Numbered from the stretch's first letter, positions 51,663-63,892 are shown. The stretch: DNA of 64,000 nt from Dactylis glomerata (GCA_007115705.1 QXEO01001841.1:372001-436000); one strand, 5' to 3'. Notes: a model not told the origin generated them from the sequence alone. Made by a program: numbers and translations.

Positions 51663-54557
51663 CTATGCGGGATCCAAGTTCACCGCAATTGATGTCGTCT
51701 TGTTTGCATCTGTAGGGTGGACCTGGATTTTCTTCGAGTCCTGAGTTGTGTCGAAAGCCTGATCTGGCAGGGATCGTCCAACGTCGGGTAGCACATTATG
51801 ATCCGTTTCTCCTTTTAACCTCTCATATTCCGCTGTCATGCCGAAGGTTTGCGCCATCCTATTAAATTCTCTGTCACATGTGTTGGCTACTTCAAAGCTC
51901 CCTTGTACTGTGATTGTTCCTTTGGGTCCTGGAATTTTTAGCGTAAGATACGCATAGTGTGGTACTGCCATGAATTTTGCAAATATTGGGCGCCCCAGGA
52001 TTGCATGGTATTGTGACGGCCAGTCCATAACTTCGAATTCCAGCTTCTCTCTTCGGTAGTTGCCGCTACTGCCAAAGCAGACATCGAGTTCTATTCTTCC
52101 CAAAGGGTAGTTTGCGGCTCCTGGTACTATTCCGTGGAAGGAGCAATCTGTTGTCTTCAGACTCGACAGCGAGATGCACATTGCCTTTAAGGTTCTAGCA
52201 TATATTAAGTTTATGCCACTCCCTGCATCCATGAATACTCTTCCGATGTCGTATCCTCCTATTTGCGCCTTTAAAACCATAGGCGAGTGGCCTAGCCTGG
52301 GAACTTTTCTCGGGTGGTGTGCTCTACTGAACTTAACTAGTTGTTCTGACCACCGTAGGTACTCAGTTGTAGCTGGTGGTGATGATATTGCTAGGTTTAC
52401 TTGCCTGGATATGCTCTTTCGCTCTTTCTTTGACTTGAGCACCGGTTGAATCATGGCTGATATGTAAACTTTTGACTCTAGGTGCCTTGCTAGCCTTTGC
52501 ATTTGATATCCTTGACTTCTGTGTTTTTCTCCTTGCCTCCCTCCTTGGCTTGAGCCCATGGCGCTTTGCAGCCTTAGGAATGTTCTGCAATCCTTCATCT
52601 GGTGGTTTGAGACCGTTTTCCCGTCGAGATATGCGTAGTGGATTCAACAAGGTCCGTATAGCATATCTTCGGCCGAAGGACCGGAGTATCTCGATTTTTC
52701 TACTCCTTTTGCCTGAAACCTCCTATTTTCATATCCTTCCTCTTCTTCTAATATGTAGCCCGCGGCTACCTGATTTCGCCTTCCTTGGTTATCCCTGCTG
52801 CGGTGTCGTCTCCTCTGTCTACTTATTCTGTCGACTTCTGGTGAACGACCTCTTTTGTTGTTATACGCGTCCTCTCCATCAGCGAATTTGTTGGCTTGTT
52901 CCATTAGCTCGGCTACTGTCGTAGGTCTTGTTCTTCCTATTTCTTCCACGAGATCTGAGCGACGAAGTCCGGCCGTAAAGGCGTCTATTGCTCATTCGTC
53001 GGAGACGTCCTCTGCTGAGTTTTTGATTATACTCCAGCGTTGTATATAAGAACATAGCGTTTCACCTTTCCCTTGCACGCATGCCTTAACTTCCTCCAGT
53101 GATGCTGGGCGCTTGTAGGTTGAACGAAAATTTCTTGCGAATTGACTTTCGAGTTCCCCCCAACTTCTGATGGATTCGTTGGGTAGGGTATTCAACCAGG
53201 ACCGTGCTGCGCCGGTGAGGTGTAGCTGCAAACTTTGCATTGCAGTCGCCTTTGTTCCCCCTAATATCTGTACTGCCTGCAGATAGTCTGACAACCATAG
53301 GGTAGGTTCTTGTGATCCGTCATACTTATGCTGGTCGTGTGGCAGTTTGAATCCTTTGGGTACCCGCGTTTTGCGAACCCTGCGGGTAAAGCATAACGCA
53401 CCCATCTCTTTATCGTCGTCTTCATAATTCTCTTCCCTCCAAGCATGACGCGATTTGTTTACTCGAGTTTGCGCTATTATATTTCTTGCGTCCTCTTTCC
53501 TCTTCTGTTGCCTTCCCTCTTCTGATGACTCGCTGTATTCGTTATCTGTGAAGTTGTATCTGAACTTCTCCTTTTGATTTTCCTTGCAGCTTGTCGACTT
53601 TATCTCTGGGCCTTTTTCCCTGATCTTGCTATCCACTATTCCAAGGCTTCGTATCGCGGCTCGGTGCATATCTTCTCGCGGGTCCCCAGGTTCTGGCCTT
53701 GTAGTTAGTAAATACGCTTGTGCTGCTACCAATGCTGCTTCTGGCGTTTCTTACATGAAGTCGTCTTCCTCCTCTTATAGCTGTGGGGTAGGGCTTCTTG
53801 AGTACCTTTCTTCTCTGCTGCGCGCCGTCGCCCCTCTATTGTGCTTTGGGTCTCCATGCCTTTCTCTGCTGTACTCTGAATCTTCACTATAGTCTCCCCA
53901 GTACTCCTCCCTTGATATACTGTTATTGTCTTGAAAGACCATGTCTCTTTCCTCCCTTAGTTTCTTCCTGTGTTGGTATAATGCATACTGATATCCCATT
54001 AGAACTTCTCTTCTCGACCCTTCGGGTACTTCCGTACCATGATTGATAGCTGATTTGATCATTCTCCATTCGCCAGCCGAAACGTGGACTTTCTCCTTTT
54101 CCTTTTTGTTGTGTTCTTTCATTTTGTCGACTTGCCTGTCGACCTTTTTACTTCCTTCGCTGTTGTTTTCTTCTTCTGCTTTGGTGATAATAACACATAA
54201 CTGATGTACTTTGGAGACGCCGCTGCTTCCCACGGCGAAGTCCTTTGCGTTGTTGTGCGTCTGGCATGCTCTTTCTTCTGAGTCGAAATTTTCCCGAATT
54301 TTGTCGCCTTCTGCGATTGGTGCTTTGTCGAAGCTGACCGGTGAGTTTACCTCGCTGGAAGAGTCTTCTGATGATTCCCATGTTTCCTCTGTTTTGGGCT
54401 TGTTTGCCGACGGATCTGATTTCGTCGAATCCGAGAGGCGGGATGAACCCGATGGCCCGATAATGATGCTCAAACTTCCAATGGTTAACTCCATCTCTTG
54501 ACTTCTGTTGAGTTCTGAACTGCTGTTGGCTAAAAGCGAAAAAGCCGTCGAATTCAT
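51663..54557 (-). pseudogene. R4 gag-protease
   Basis: From ATG 54557 (MNSTAFSLL) to TAG 51663-51665 in one frame. It is broken by TAA at about 53775 and about 53754, and by TGA at 52989-52991 and 52641-52643. The gag core, zinc-like CRIH...H...C region and protease FMDAGSG are in the usual order. Four intact stretches are each clearly homologous to R2. Confidence 0.87.
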
Positions 54558-54573
54558 GATTCCAACGCCCCGG

Positions 54574-54591
54574 TCCCCACGGTCGGCGCCA
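54574..54591 (-). other. R4 primer-binding site
   Basis: TGGCGCCGACCGTGGGGA on the minus strand, 2 nt from the 5' LTR. Confidence 0.85.
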
Positions 54592-54593
54592 AT

Positions 54594-54928
54594 TGACGAG
54601 GGGTTAACTCAACAAATGTCCTAAATGAAGGACTTAGGATCGGGGAGATAGGGCGTCGGATGAACTCGAAGGTGAAGTTAGTCGAAATAGGTATGCGTCG
54701 AAAGTAAACTTGGGTGTTCAACCTGGCTTGCTTTCAATCTGGCCTACACCGTCCCCTCCTGGCCCCTTTATATAGGTGGCCAGGTCTCGAGGATCGGGTA
54801 GGGTCCGATACAGATTACAATATCGACATACGGTAGGAACTCGTACTCGACTATCATTACAATTGGGCCTAGCTTAACGGGCCTCAGGGGTACTCAACTA
54901 ACGGGATCTATTAGCTATACCCTTGTCA
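54594..54928 (-). repeat. R4 5' LTR
   Basis: 335 bp; four differences from 46091-46425. Followed by the TSD acgag. Confidence 0.93.
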
Positions 54929-54933
54929 ACGAG

Positions 54934-54978
54934 AGTAACCCGTGGAATGCAGAGCAACTGCGACGATTCTACGCATAG
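54934..54978 (+). pseudogene. R1 pol, last 15 codons
   Basis: Rejoins from 46090 across R4 and reads SNPWNAEQLRRFYA then TAG. This shows that the R4 target was the extreme end of R1 pol. Confidence 0.85.
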
Positions 54979-55178
54979 GCAAAATATGGAGACTACGGAG
55001 TTTTTTTGAGTTATGACCCTCTGGATCCAGAACATGAGGCCATAGGTCAGGTTCATTGGGTCAAATCGATAATATGTGTAAACATCTTACTTTACACTCG
55101 GGGGCTAAGACCCTCGAGTCGTACGAAATAATATTATTAACAAGTTCTTGATTATCTACGATATACTGTATGGTTGAT
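54979..55178 (+). other. R1 3' region, cut by R5
   Basis: Similar to the sequence after the pol stop in R2 and R4 (ccagaacatgaggccataggtc, then ctcgggggct...accctcg). It ends where the R5 LTR begins; the rest of R1 would resume beyond the window. Confidence 0.75.
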
Positions 55179-56686
55179 TGATGACCCACAAGTATAGGGG
55201 GTGTATCGTAGTACTTTCAATAAATAAGAGTGTCGAACCCAACGAGGAGCAGAAGGTGTTGATGAGTGGTTTTGATCAAGGATTCACTGTAAATACTAGC
55301 AAACAGGTTTTCAGGGATATTTGGTAATACGAGTAAATAAAGTGCGAGTAAATAAAAGACAGTAGTAACAATTGCAGCAAGTGGCCCCATCCTTTCTTCA
55401 GCAAAGGACAAGCCGGTTGTGTAACTTATAATAACCAAACGTTCTCGAGGACACACGGGAGTTTCTGTCAAGAGCTTTCGTTTCATAAAGCCAATAGTCT
55501 TTATTGGTTTGATAGGTGTTATGGGGGTGAACCTGTGCTAGCGCACTACCCTTACTAGGATAAATACACACTTGTGATTATACCCTCCTGCAAGCATCCA
55601 CAAATACAAGAAAGTAATTAAGATAAATCTAACCACAGCCTTAAACTCTAAGATTCTACGCTCCCTGGTGCAACGGTTTCCCAACGGAGGTTTAGGTTTC
55701 TGTCACTCCAGCAACCCCACAATTGGTAGCCAAATACACAATGCATCTCACTAGGCCCATGAATGGTGAAGTATCATGTAGTCGATGTTCACATGACACC
55801 ACTAGTGAAATAGCACCACAACAATATCAAACCATTAAATATTTCTCAACAATAATTCACTACTAACATCTTGACTTCTCCCATGTCCTCAAGAACTAAA
55901 CGAACTACTCACAAGACATCATATGGATCATGATCAGAGGTGAAATAATGGTAAATAACAATCTGAACATAAACCTTAATTCAACGGTTCCGCTCAATAG
56001 CATCAACTACAAGAGTAATCAACACCGGGAAAGTTTCCCCTAAGAATTTAACAAGATCCAACTCAAGATGTTACAGCGGGATGGCGTGGTGATGGTGGAG
56101 ATGAAGGTGCTGGTGATGGAGATGATGATAATGATCCCGATGAAGTCCGATGCGATGGTGATGACGATGGCGACGATCTCCCCTCTCCGGGAAGGAATTT
56201 CCCCGGCAGATTTCTGCCTGCCGGAGAGCTTTTCTCTCTCTGGTGTTTTCCGCCCCGCAGAGGCGGCGGTGTCTAACTCTGAGCCCCCCTTGACTTAGGT
56301 TTTCAGGGATGATGAAGTACGCGAAGGGGCGAGACCAGAAGTGGGCCAGGGTGGCCTCACACAGGGCTGGCGCGGCCAGGGGTCAGGCTGCGCCACCCTA
56401 GCGTGAGGGCCCCTCCTGGCTCCTCTCGACTCCTCCTTCTGGCTTCCTGAGTCTTCTGGGAAAATATAATTTCCTGGTATTTTTCTGGAATTTTCCTGAT
56501 CTTCAAAATATGGTCCCTTGATGGTCCTTTTTCCAGCAGAATCCTGACTCCGGCAGCAAATCCTCCAATGATCATCAAACATGTGAAAACAAGGGAAATA
56601 ACATAAGTATCAACTCTAAATGTGAAATATATCAATGAATAACAGTAAATTATGATACAAAATAGTGATGCAAAATGGACGTATCA
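55179..56686 (-). repeat. R5 3' LTR (1508 bp)
   Basis: On the minus strand it starts TGATACGTCCATTTTGC and ends GGGTCATCA. It contains a gat-rich tract at about 56076-56180. Frames inside are not supported as genes. Confidence 0.9.
56076..56180 (+). repeat. gatgrt-rich simple repeat in the R5 LTR
   Basis: Imperfect gatggtgatgatgac-type triplet repeats. Confidence 0.7.
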
Positions 56687-56700
56687 ACCCCCCAAGCTTA
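56687..56700 (-). other. R5 polypurine tract
   Basis: Minus-strand taagcttggggggt abuts the 3' LTR. It is preceded by ggacaagcgaggtc, similar to the motif before the R3 tract. Confidence 0.75.
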
Positions 56701-58379
56701 GACCTCGCTTGTCCCCAAGCGAAAACTAAACTCGGTAAACATGACCACAGATTTATGGAGTGAAGTGTCGATAATCAAAATACGGACAAGAAGCATCACA
56801 TTTACCAAGACACAAATTATAATAGACAGCAACTTCCCTTTATAAGATATAGACTTGCAATAGGTAAAAGGGAATCACATGTAAAGATGCACAAGGTAAA
56901 CTATAATTGGCAATGGCAAACCTTAGTTCTTGGTCAAAGAATGATGAACAAGCTATTCTTTTCTTTTAAACGGAGCCTTTTCAAAACAGAGCTAATATAG
57001 CAAAGACCATATGCTCAACAAAATAAACTTTTGCATTCATAGAAAGCTTTCAAAGATATATTCCTTCAGACAAAAGCATTGTACAAAACAAGGAAGATAG
57101 TAAACATGATTAAACGAATCAATATATGGATGAGTGAAACATAACAACTCAAATGCTTGCTTGAGATAGAGGGGAAAAGGTTGACTCAACATAAAAGTAA
57201 AAGATAGGCCCTTCGCAGAGGGAAGCAGGGATTAAACATGTGCTAGAGCTTTTCATTTGTAAAACAGAGGTAAAAATTATTTTGAGAGGTGGTTGCTTTT
57301 GTCAACGACTAGCAACGGAGTTCTTGATATCTTCCATACTAAACAAGTGAGAGCGGTTTCGAGATGTTTGATTAATTGGCACATTGGTGCTCTTTTATAG
57401 CTTTGCACTCCTCCCCACCTTTTTTCCTTTCTCAAACCATGGCTAACCGATTCCATCGGGTGCCGACCAACTTTCACATACCATGGAGGAGTGCCTTTCT
57501 TTTTCTTTTCTTTTCGAGATTATAATGGTCTGACCAGCTCCCTTGCAAAATTAATGACAAGTAGATGAAGCTGCCTAGTCGAGGGGTACTTAATTTAGTA
57601 TGGAAGATAACAAACCCATCCACTACGTTCTCATGAGCTAAAAACAGTGGCACAAAATGAGAAGTGTTTGAAGGTTTTTGAAAGGTAGCACATGAAAATT
57701 TACTTGGGATGGCTTGAGATACCATGCATAGGAATTTATATTGGACTCTTTGGAAGTGACTTGGCTTTGGGATTTGGATGCACGAGAAGTATTTCCTCTC
57801 AGTACAGGTCTTTGGCTAGCAAGGCTGGGTAGCAAGCATAAGAGTTGCATGAAACAGACAAACATACATATAATAAGAACAATCATGCAAACTCCCTTGA
57901 AGGTACAACGATTTTGACTTTAGGAATAACAATGCTTATAAGCCAAACATGAAGGATAAACTGAAGTGATGTAACTACAAGCACTTCTTTATTCTTTTCT
58001 ACTCAAACCTCAAGGTAAAGTTGCTACTGACCAAGCTAGGTTTGCCAAAACCAACTAAAATTACTCATGCTCCCAAAGTGATACCAATACCAATCAACAA
58101 GACTAGTCATACAAGAGAGATTGCAAACTAACATAAAGTGTGCGAAAAGTAAACGATAAAACTTCTCATTAATATTTTATTACCTCAACTCACACCAAGG
58201 GATACATAGATAACCAACTAAGGAGGATACTTCCAAACTGCAAACTATTCTATAAGATAACTTCTCTATTCATGATATGACTCTACTTGAAAAGTAAATG
58301 AGCAAAAGGTAATGATGTGATACCGCGGCACTCCCCCAAGCTTGGAACAAGCCAAGGGGATGCCTATACGGATGACGAA
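56701..58379 (-). other. R5 3' untranslated region
   Basis: AT-rich, with short minus-strand frames up to 83 codons and no domains. No gene is supported. Confidence 0.6.
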
Positions 58380-58736
58380 TTACTCCTTGGGTGGTATTGG
58401 TAGCAGCCTTGGATTAATGAAGTATTCCAGCATTCTGCGAAGCCTGATATTCTCTTCTTGAAGCATCTCTACCTCCCTCTTCAAGGCTCGATATTGAGTG
58501 CAAAACTCATTGGTGACCAGCATTCCCTCTTCTATCACGGGCATGGAGTTAAGATCCAAAACATGATATGTTGGTCCCTGCAGATCATGAGAAAAGATAC
58601 GTCTAGCTTTCGTTGGTCCTTCAAAAGCGGGATTTTTCGGCCTTGCTCTTCCAGCACCTTGTTCCTCCTTCCACTTTTGGCCTAGGTGAACAAATTCCCA
58701 GGGTCTTTTGCCTTTGTCGTTGCTTGAAGAGGCCAT
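58380..58736 (-). CDS. R5 extra ORF after pol: small coiled-coil protein (118 residues)
   Basis: Starts at ATG 58736 (MASSSNDKGKRPWEF), about 340 bp downstream of pol and in the same sense; the frame is open further upstream, but this is the natural start. The N-terminal half is basic and Lys/Arg/Gly-rich. Residues at about 83-105 (YRALKREVEMLQEENIRLRRML) form a leucine-zipper-like coiled coil with Leu or Met every seven residues. It sits where some Athila elements carry an envelope-like ORF, but there is no signal peptide or membrane segment from this start, so it is not an envelope. Function is unknown. It could bind RNA or DNA, or dimerise. Confidence 0.55.
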   Translation of the reverse strand: MASSSNDKGKRPWEFVHLGQKWKEEQGAGRARPKNPAFEGPTKARRIFSHDLQGPTYHVLDLNSMPVIEEGMLVTNEFCTQYRALKREVEMLQEENIRLRRMLEYFINPRLLPIPPKE

Positions 58737-59074
58737 GGCTCCCCCAAGCTTAAGATCAACTCCTGACAGAAACAGCTCGAAACAAAACATGACGAGAAAA
58801 CGATATACAGACCTCGGGGACTCTGGGGGGTTAAATAGGCGAAAATTATACATCGAAACGAAATCACAGGAGGAAACCGGGACAGAAACGAGTTCCGGGG
58901 TGCTCTCACACCTGGGTGGCGCGGCCAGGGGTGGGCCCGCGGCACCTATGTGTGAGAAGCACACGGACTCCTTTTCCTGCCCATTTTCGTCTCGTGATTT
59001 TTCATATTTAGTAAAAATAGCAAAAATATTAAAGTAAGAGCTTTTCGCAAAACTTCTCTGACTAGAACTGTTAC

Positions 59075-62000
59075 CTATTCAAAAGTGAACTCTGCAGGTA
59101 CCTGCAATTTGTCTTGGATGAATTCTTCCAGAGAAACTGTTTCAATAACATCAACATCTTCATTATAAGAATCTCCAGAAATATAATTTTTGAGTCTTTG
59201 CCCATTCACCACTTGTGTAGAGTCATCTTTCAATGAAGCAATCTTAATAGCACCTGAGCGGTACACTTCCACAATAACATATGGTCCTTCCCATTTAGAG
59301 AGTAATTTTCCTGCAAAAAATCTGAGACGAGACCTATACAATAGAACTTTCTCACCAACATGAAACTCTCTCATAAGAATCCTCTTATCATGCCATTGCT
59401 TGACTTTCTCTTTAAAAAGCCTGGCATTCTCATACGCTTCGTTTCTCCACTCATCTAGAGAACTCAAATCTAATAACCTTTTCTTACCGGCTAGCTTAAA
59501 ATCTATATTAAGCTCTCTCACGGCCCAAAAAGCTTTGTGTTCTAATCTAAGGGCAAGTGACACGCTTTTCCATAAACCATCTTATAAGGTGACATACCCA
59601 TGGGGTTCTTATAAGCAGTTCTATAATCCCATAAAGCATCGTTTAACTTACTAGCCCTGTTTTTCCTAGATCTATTGACAGTCTTCTGCAATATAGACTT
59701 GATTTCTCTATTAGAAAGCTCTACCTGCCCACTAGTTTGGGGATGATAAGCAGAAGCAATTCTATGATTAACATCATATTTAGCAAGAGTTTTTCTAAAA
59801 CCACCGTGAATAAAATGAGAACCTCCGTCAGTCATAAGATATCTAGGCACACCAAACCTAGGAAAAATAACATCCTTAAGCATTTTTAACGAAGTCTCAC
59901 CATCGGCACTCTTTGTAGGTATGGCTTCTACCCATTTAGTAACATAATCAACAGCAACAAGTATATGGGTATAGCCTTTTGAAGGAGGAAAAGGACCCAT
60001 AAATTCAAATCCCCAACAATCAAATGGTTCAATAACAAGAGTGTAACTCATAGGCATTTCATTGCGTCTAGAAATATTACCAACTCTTTGACATTCATCG
60101 CAAGATAAAACATGCCTCCTGGCATCTTTAAAGAGAGTTGGCCAATAAAAACCTGATTGTAGAACCTTTTGCGCGGTTCTATCTCCAGCATGATGCCCTC
60201 CATAGGCGCTGCTATGGCATTTTCTTAATATCTCTTGTTGCTCATATTCTGGTACGCATCTTCTCATAATACCATCAACTCCTTCTTTATATAAGTGTGG
60301 GTCATCCCAAAAATAATGCCTCAAATCATAAAAGAATTTTCTTCTTTGCTGAGCTGTAAAAGTTGGAGGCAAATACTTGGAAACAATAAAGTTAGCATAA
60401 TCAGCATACCAAGGAAGGTCTCGCGAAGTTACATTTATTGCAGCCAACTGTTCATTTGGAAAACTATCATTAACATGAATAGGATCAAAAGAAATGTTTT
60501 CCAATCTAGACAAGTTGTCAGCCACAGGATTTTCAGCACCTTTCCTATCTACGATATGCAAATCAAACTCTTGTAAAAGCAACACCCATCTAATAAGCCT
60601 AGGCTTAGCATCTTTCTTAGTCATAAGATATCTAATAGCAGCGTGATCAGTATGAATAGTAACTTTAGAATCAACAATGTAAGATCTAAACTTATCACAT
60701 GCAAAAACAACAGCGAGAAACTCTTTCTCGGTTGTAGCATAATTCTTCTGAGCAGCATCAAGAGTCTTACTAGCATAATGAATAACATTCAACTTATTAT
60801 CTACGCGCTGTCCAAGAACAGCACCAACAACAAAATCACTAGCATCACACATAATTTCAAAAGGTAAATTCCAATCAGGTGGTTGAACAATAGGAGAAGT
60901 AGTTAAAGCCTTCTTAAGAGTTTCAAAAGCTTCCTTACAATCATCATCAAAGACAAATGGTACATCTTTTTGAAGAAGATTAGTAAGAGGCTTTGAAATC
61001 TTGGAGAAATCTTTAATAAACCTCCTATAGAAACCAGCATGACCAAGAATACTACGAATACCTTTAACATCTCTGGGACAGGGCATTTTCTCAATTGCCT
61101 CCACTTTTGCTCTGTCAACTTCAATACCTCTTTCAGAAATTTTATGTCCAAGGACAATTCCTTCATTCACCATAAAGTGGCATTTCTCCCAATTAAGAAC
61201 AAGGTTAGTTTCTTCGCACCTCTGCAAAACTTTATCAAGGTTGTGCAAACAATTATCAAAAGAAGTTCCATAGACGGAAAAATCGTCCATGAAGACCTCC
61301 ACAATTTCTTCACAAAAGCCATGAAAAATAGCAGGCATGCATCTTTGAAAAGTAGCAGGAGCATTGCATAAACCAAACGGCATACGTCTATAAGCATAAG
61401 TTCCATAAGGACAAGTAAAAGTGGTTTTCTCTTGATCTTCCTTTTTAACAGCAATTTGAGAAAAACCAGAATAACCATCGAGGAAACAAAAATGAGTCTT
61501 CTTAGACAACCTTTCTAACATCTGATCTATGAACGGTAAAGGGTAATGATCTTTCTTAGTAACTTTGTTTACCTTCCTATAATCAATGCACATCCTATAA
61601 CCAACTACTACCCTTTGAGGAATAAGCTCGTTATTCTCATTAGGCACAACAGTCATACCTCCTTTCTTAGGAACACAATGGACAGGACTAACCCATCTAC
61701 TATCAGCAATAGGATAAATAATACCAGCATCAAGGAGCTTTAATACCTCATTTCTTACCACATCCTTCATCTTGGGAATTAGGCGGCGTTGATGCTCCAT
61801 GACTGGCTTCGCGTCTTTCTCCATATTAATGGCATGCTGACATAAAGTGGGAGAAATCCCCTTTAAATCATCAAGAGTATATCCCATAGCTCCTCGGTGT
61901 TTCCTCAATATCTCCAATAATCTTTCTTCTTCCTTTCCTGAAAGTTTAGAGCTAATAATAACAGGATATATTTTCTTATCATCTATATAAGCATATTTAA

Positions 62001-63801
62001 GATTATCAGGCAAAGGCTTTAATTCGAACATAGGATCTTCCTTAGGCGGCAAAGTGGTACCAAGATCCTCCACAGGTAGATTATGCTTGATTAATGGTGG
62101 TTGACGAAGAAGAATGTCGTCAATCTCTTCTCTTTCCTTGCTGAAAACATCACTTTCGTGATCTTCCATGAATTGCTGCAAGGCATTATCAGGAGCAAGA
62201 GCAATAGAAGCAAGCTGTTCAACTCGAAAATTTTCATTAGGCGTGTCATTTTCAAAAGAAGTCTTAGCAAACTTGGAAAAGTTAAACTCATAAGACTCTC
62301 CATTGAACTTAGTAAAAAAATTCTCCTTCTTACAATCTATCACGGCGCCACAAGTGTTCAAAAATGGTCTACCAAAAATAATAGGACAAATTTTACTAGC
62401 CTCCTTACCAAGTACTAGAAATTCAGTAGGGTATTTAGTCTTACCGCAAAGAACTTCCACATCTCGAACAATACCAAGAGGCCAAACAGTTTCTCTGTTA
62501 GCAAGCTGAACAACCACATCAATATCTTCAAGTTCACAAGCGCCAATCTCATGCATAATTTCTTTGTAAAGCTCTAAAGGAATAGCACTTGCACTAGCAC
62601 CAATATCACATAAACCATAATAGCAATGATCTCCAATCCTGACAGAAATAACAGGAACACTTGTTTTCCTATGCTTTTTAGGATGTGAGAGAATGTTAGA
62701 AGCATCTTCACAAAAAATAATATATTCATCCCCTACATCTTTAGTAACAAGATCCTTCAATATAGCTACAGGAGACTTAATAGTAATTTGCTCATCAGGT
62801 TCTGGAGCTTTCTTAGTACTTTTATTAGACACACTTACCAAAGTAGAATACTTCTTTACCTTAGCAGGGAAAGGTGTCTTCTCAAAATAAGGTTCAGGCA
62901 CAATGCTATAAACAGTACAAACTTCAGTAGCTGCAGCAGGTATATGACTAATAGAGTCTTTATAAGGCGCATGATATTTGTTCCAATCTTTCTTTGGAAC
63001 ATCAAGATAAGAGGCAAAGGCCTTAAGACAATTAGCAAGTATTTGTGAATCAAGACCATAAGCAGTGCTAACACTATGAAAGTCATCGGTTCCCATAAAA
63101 GATTTAATGCATTCATAATCATAGTTTATACCCGACTTCCTACCTTTGTCGTTTTCCCAACCTTTAGCATTCTCTTGTATATGGTCAAGAAGTTTCCACT
63201 TAGCATCTTCTTTCATATGAGTAAATGATCCAAAGCAAGAAGCATCCAAATAATCCTTATCAGGAAGAGTAAGTCACGCATAAAAATTATCAATAACAAT
63301 ATTATTGGGGAGCTCATGAATGGGGCATTTGAGCATTAGTAACTTCAATCTCCCCCACGCTTGGGCAATACTTTCTCCATCATGAGGCCAAAAATTATAT
63401 ATCCGGTTACGGTCTTTATGAATTTCACTTGGAGGATAAAACTTGGAATAAAAGAGGGGTACAATATCCTCCCATGCCATAGATGGACCATCTTGGAGTT
63501 GTCGATACCACTCTTCAGCTCTGCCTTTCAATGATAAAGAGAATAATTTCTTCTTGACCTGGCTTGCTGAAATACCTGCACATCTGAACAACTCGCAAAA
63601 TTCATGTATAAATAATAAGTGATCACCCAGATGGACAGTTCCATCACCTGAATAGCTGTTATCCATAATACGCCCAACAATTTTCATAGGTATTTTAAAA
63701 GGATCAATTTTAGCAGGTGGTGGCGGTGGTGGTTCATCCACATGTGCAGCAGTAATAGTAGATGTGTTTCCAAATAGGAAACCAAATGGAGAGTTCTCCA
63801 T
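59075..63801 (-). pseudogene. R5 gag-pol, one stop and one frameshift
   Basis: ATG 63801 (MENSPFGF) opens gag with the core LSLKGRAEEWYRQL. TGA at 63274-63276 stops the frame after 175 codons. It continues in the same frame for 1235 codons through protease (CDIGAS), reverse transcriptase (LDGYSGF, PFGLCNAPATFQR, FMDD near 61280), RNase H (CDASDF, TDHAAIRYL) and integrase. The integrase first catalytic residue is Glu (codon 60004-60006, GFEFMG) where R3 has Asp; the second Asp (DGGSHF) and Glu (GQVELSN) are present. Near 59550 a frameshift moves the frame, and the last 160 or so residues (EHKAFWAV...GPYVIVEV) lie at 59563-59075. No zinc knuckle is visible in gag. The copy is predicted inactive. 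Confidence 0.9.
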
Positions 63802-63892
63802 TGCAGAGTAAAATAAAAATAAAAGACAAAATAAAAACAATACTCACAGTGACGGTTACCTTTACCAATTCCACTCTTCAATAGCGCTACAC

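Larger units (their letters stand above)
46091..54928 (-). mobile_element. R4: Tat-type Ty3/gypsy element inside R1
   Basis: A complete 8838-bp insertion with 335-bp LTRs at both ends and the TSD acgag at 46086-46090 and 54929-54933. It has the same organisation as R2 but keeps the full-length antisense ORF (47475-48053). The LTRs differ at 4 of 335 sites by eye, all transitions, and share the private variants ggtaggaactcgtactcg and gggatctatt. Pol and gag are each broken by a few stops. Confidence 0.94.
19191..55178 (+). mobile_element. R1: outer Tat-type Ty3/gypsy element, split by five insertions
   Basis: The plus-strand element begins with its 5' LTR (19191-19525) and can be followed through gag-protease, reverse transcriptase, RNase H and integrase to its pol stop at 54978 and 200 bp of 3' region. 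Its own sequence lies in 19191-23899, 41505-41772, 42706-43564, 45469-46090 and 54934-55178. The gaps are R2, a solo LTR, a CACTA and R4; R5 cuts it at 55178. Exact TSDs mark the four complete insertions and the coding frame rejoins across them. Its 3' LTR is not in the window. It is the most decayed family T copy here, with many stops and a frameshift. Confidence 0.88.
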
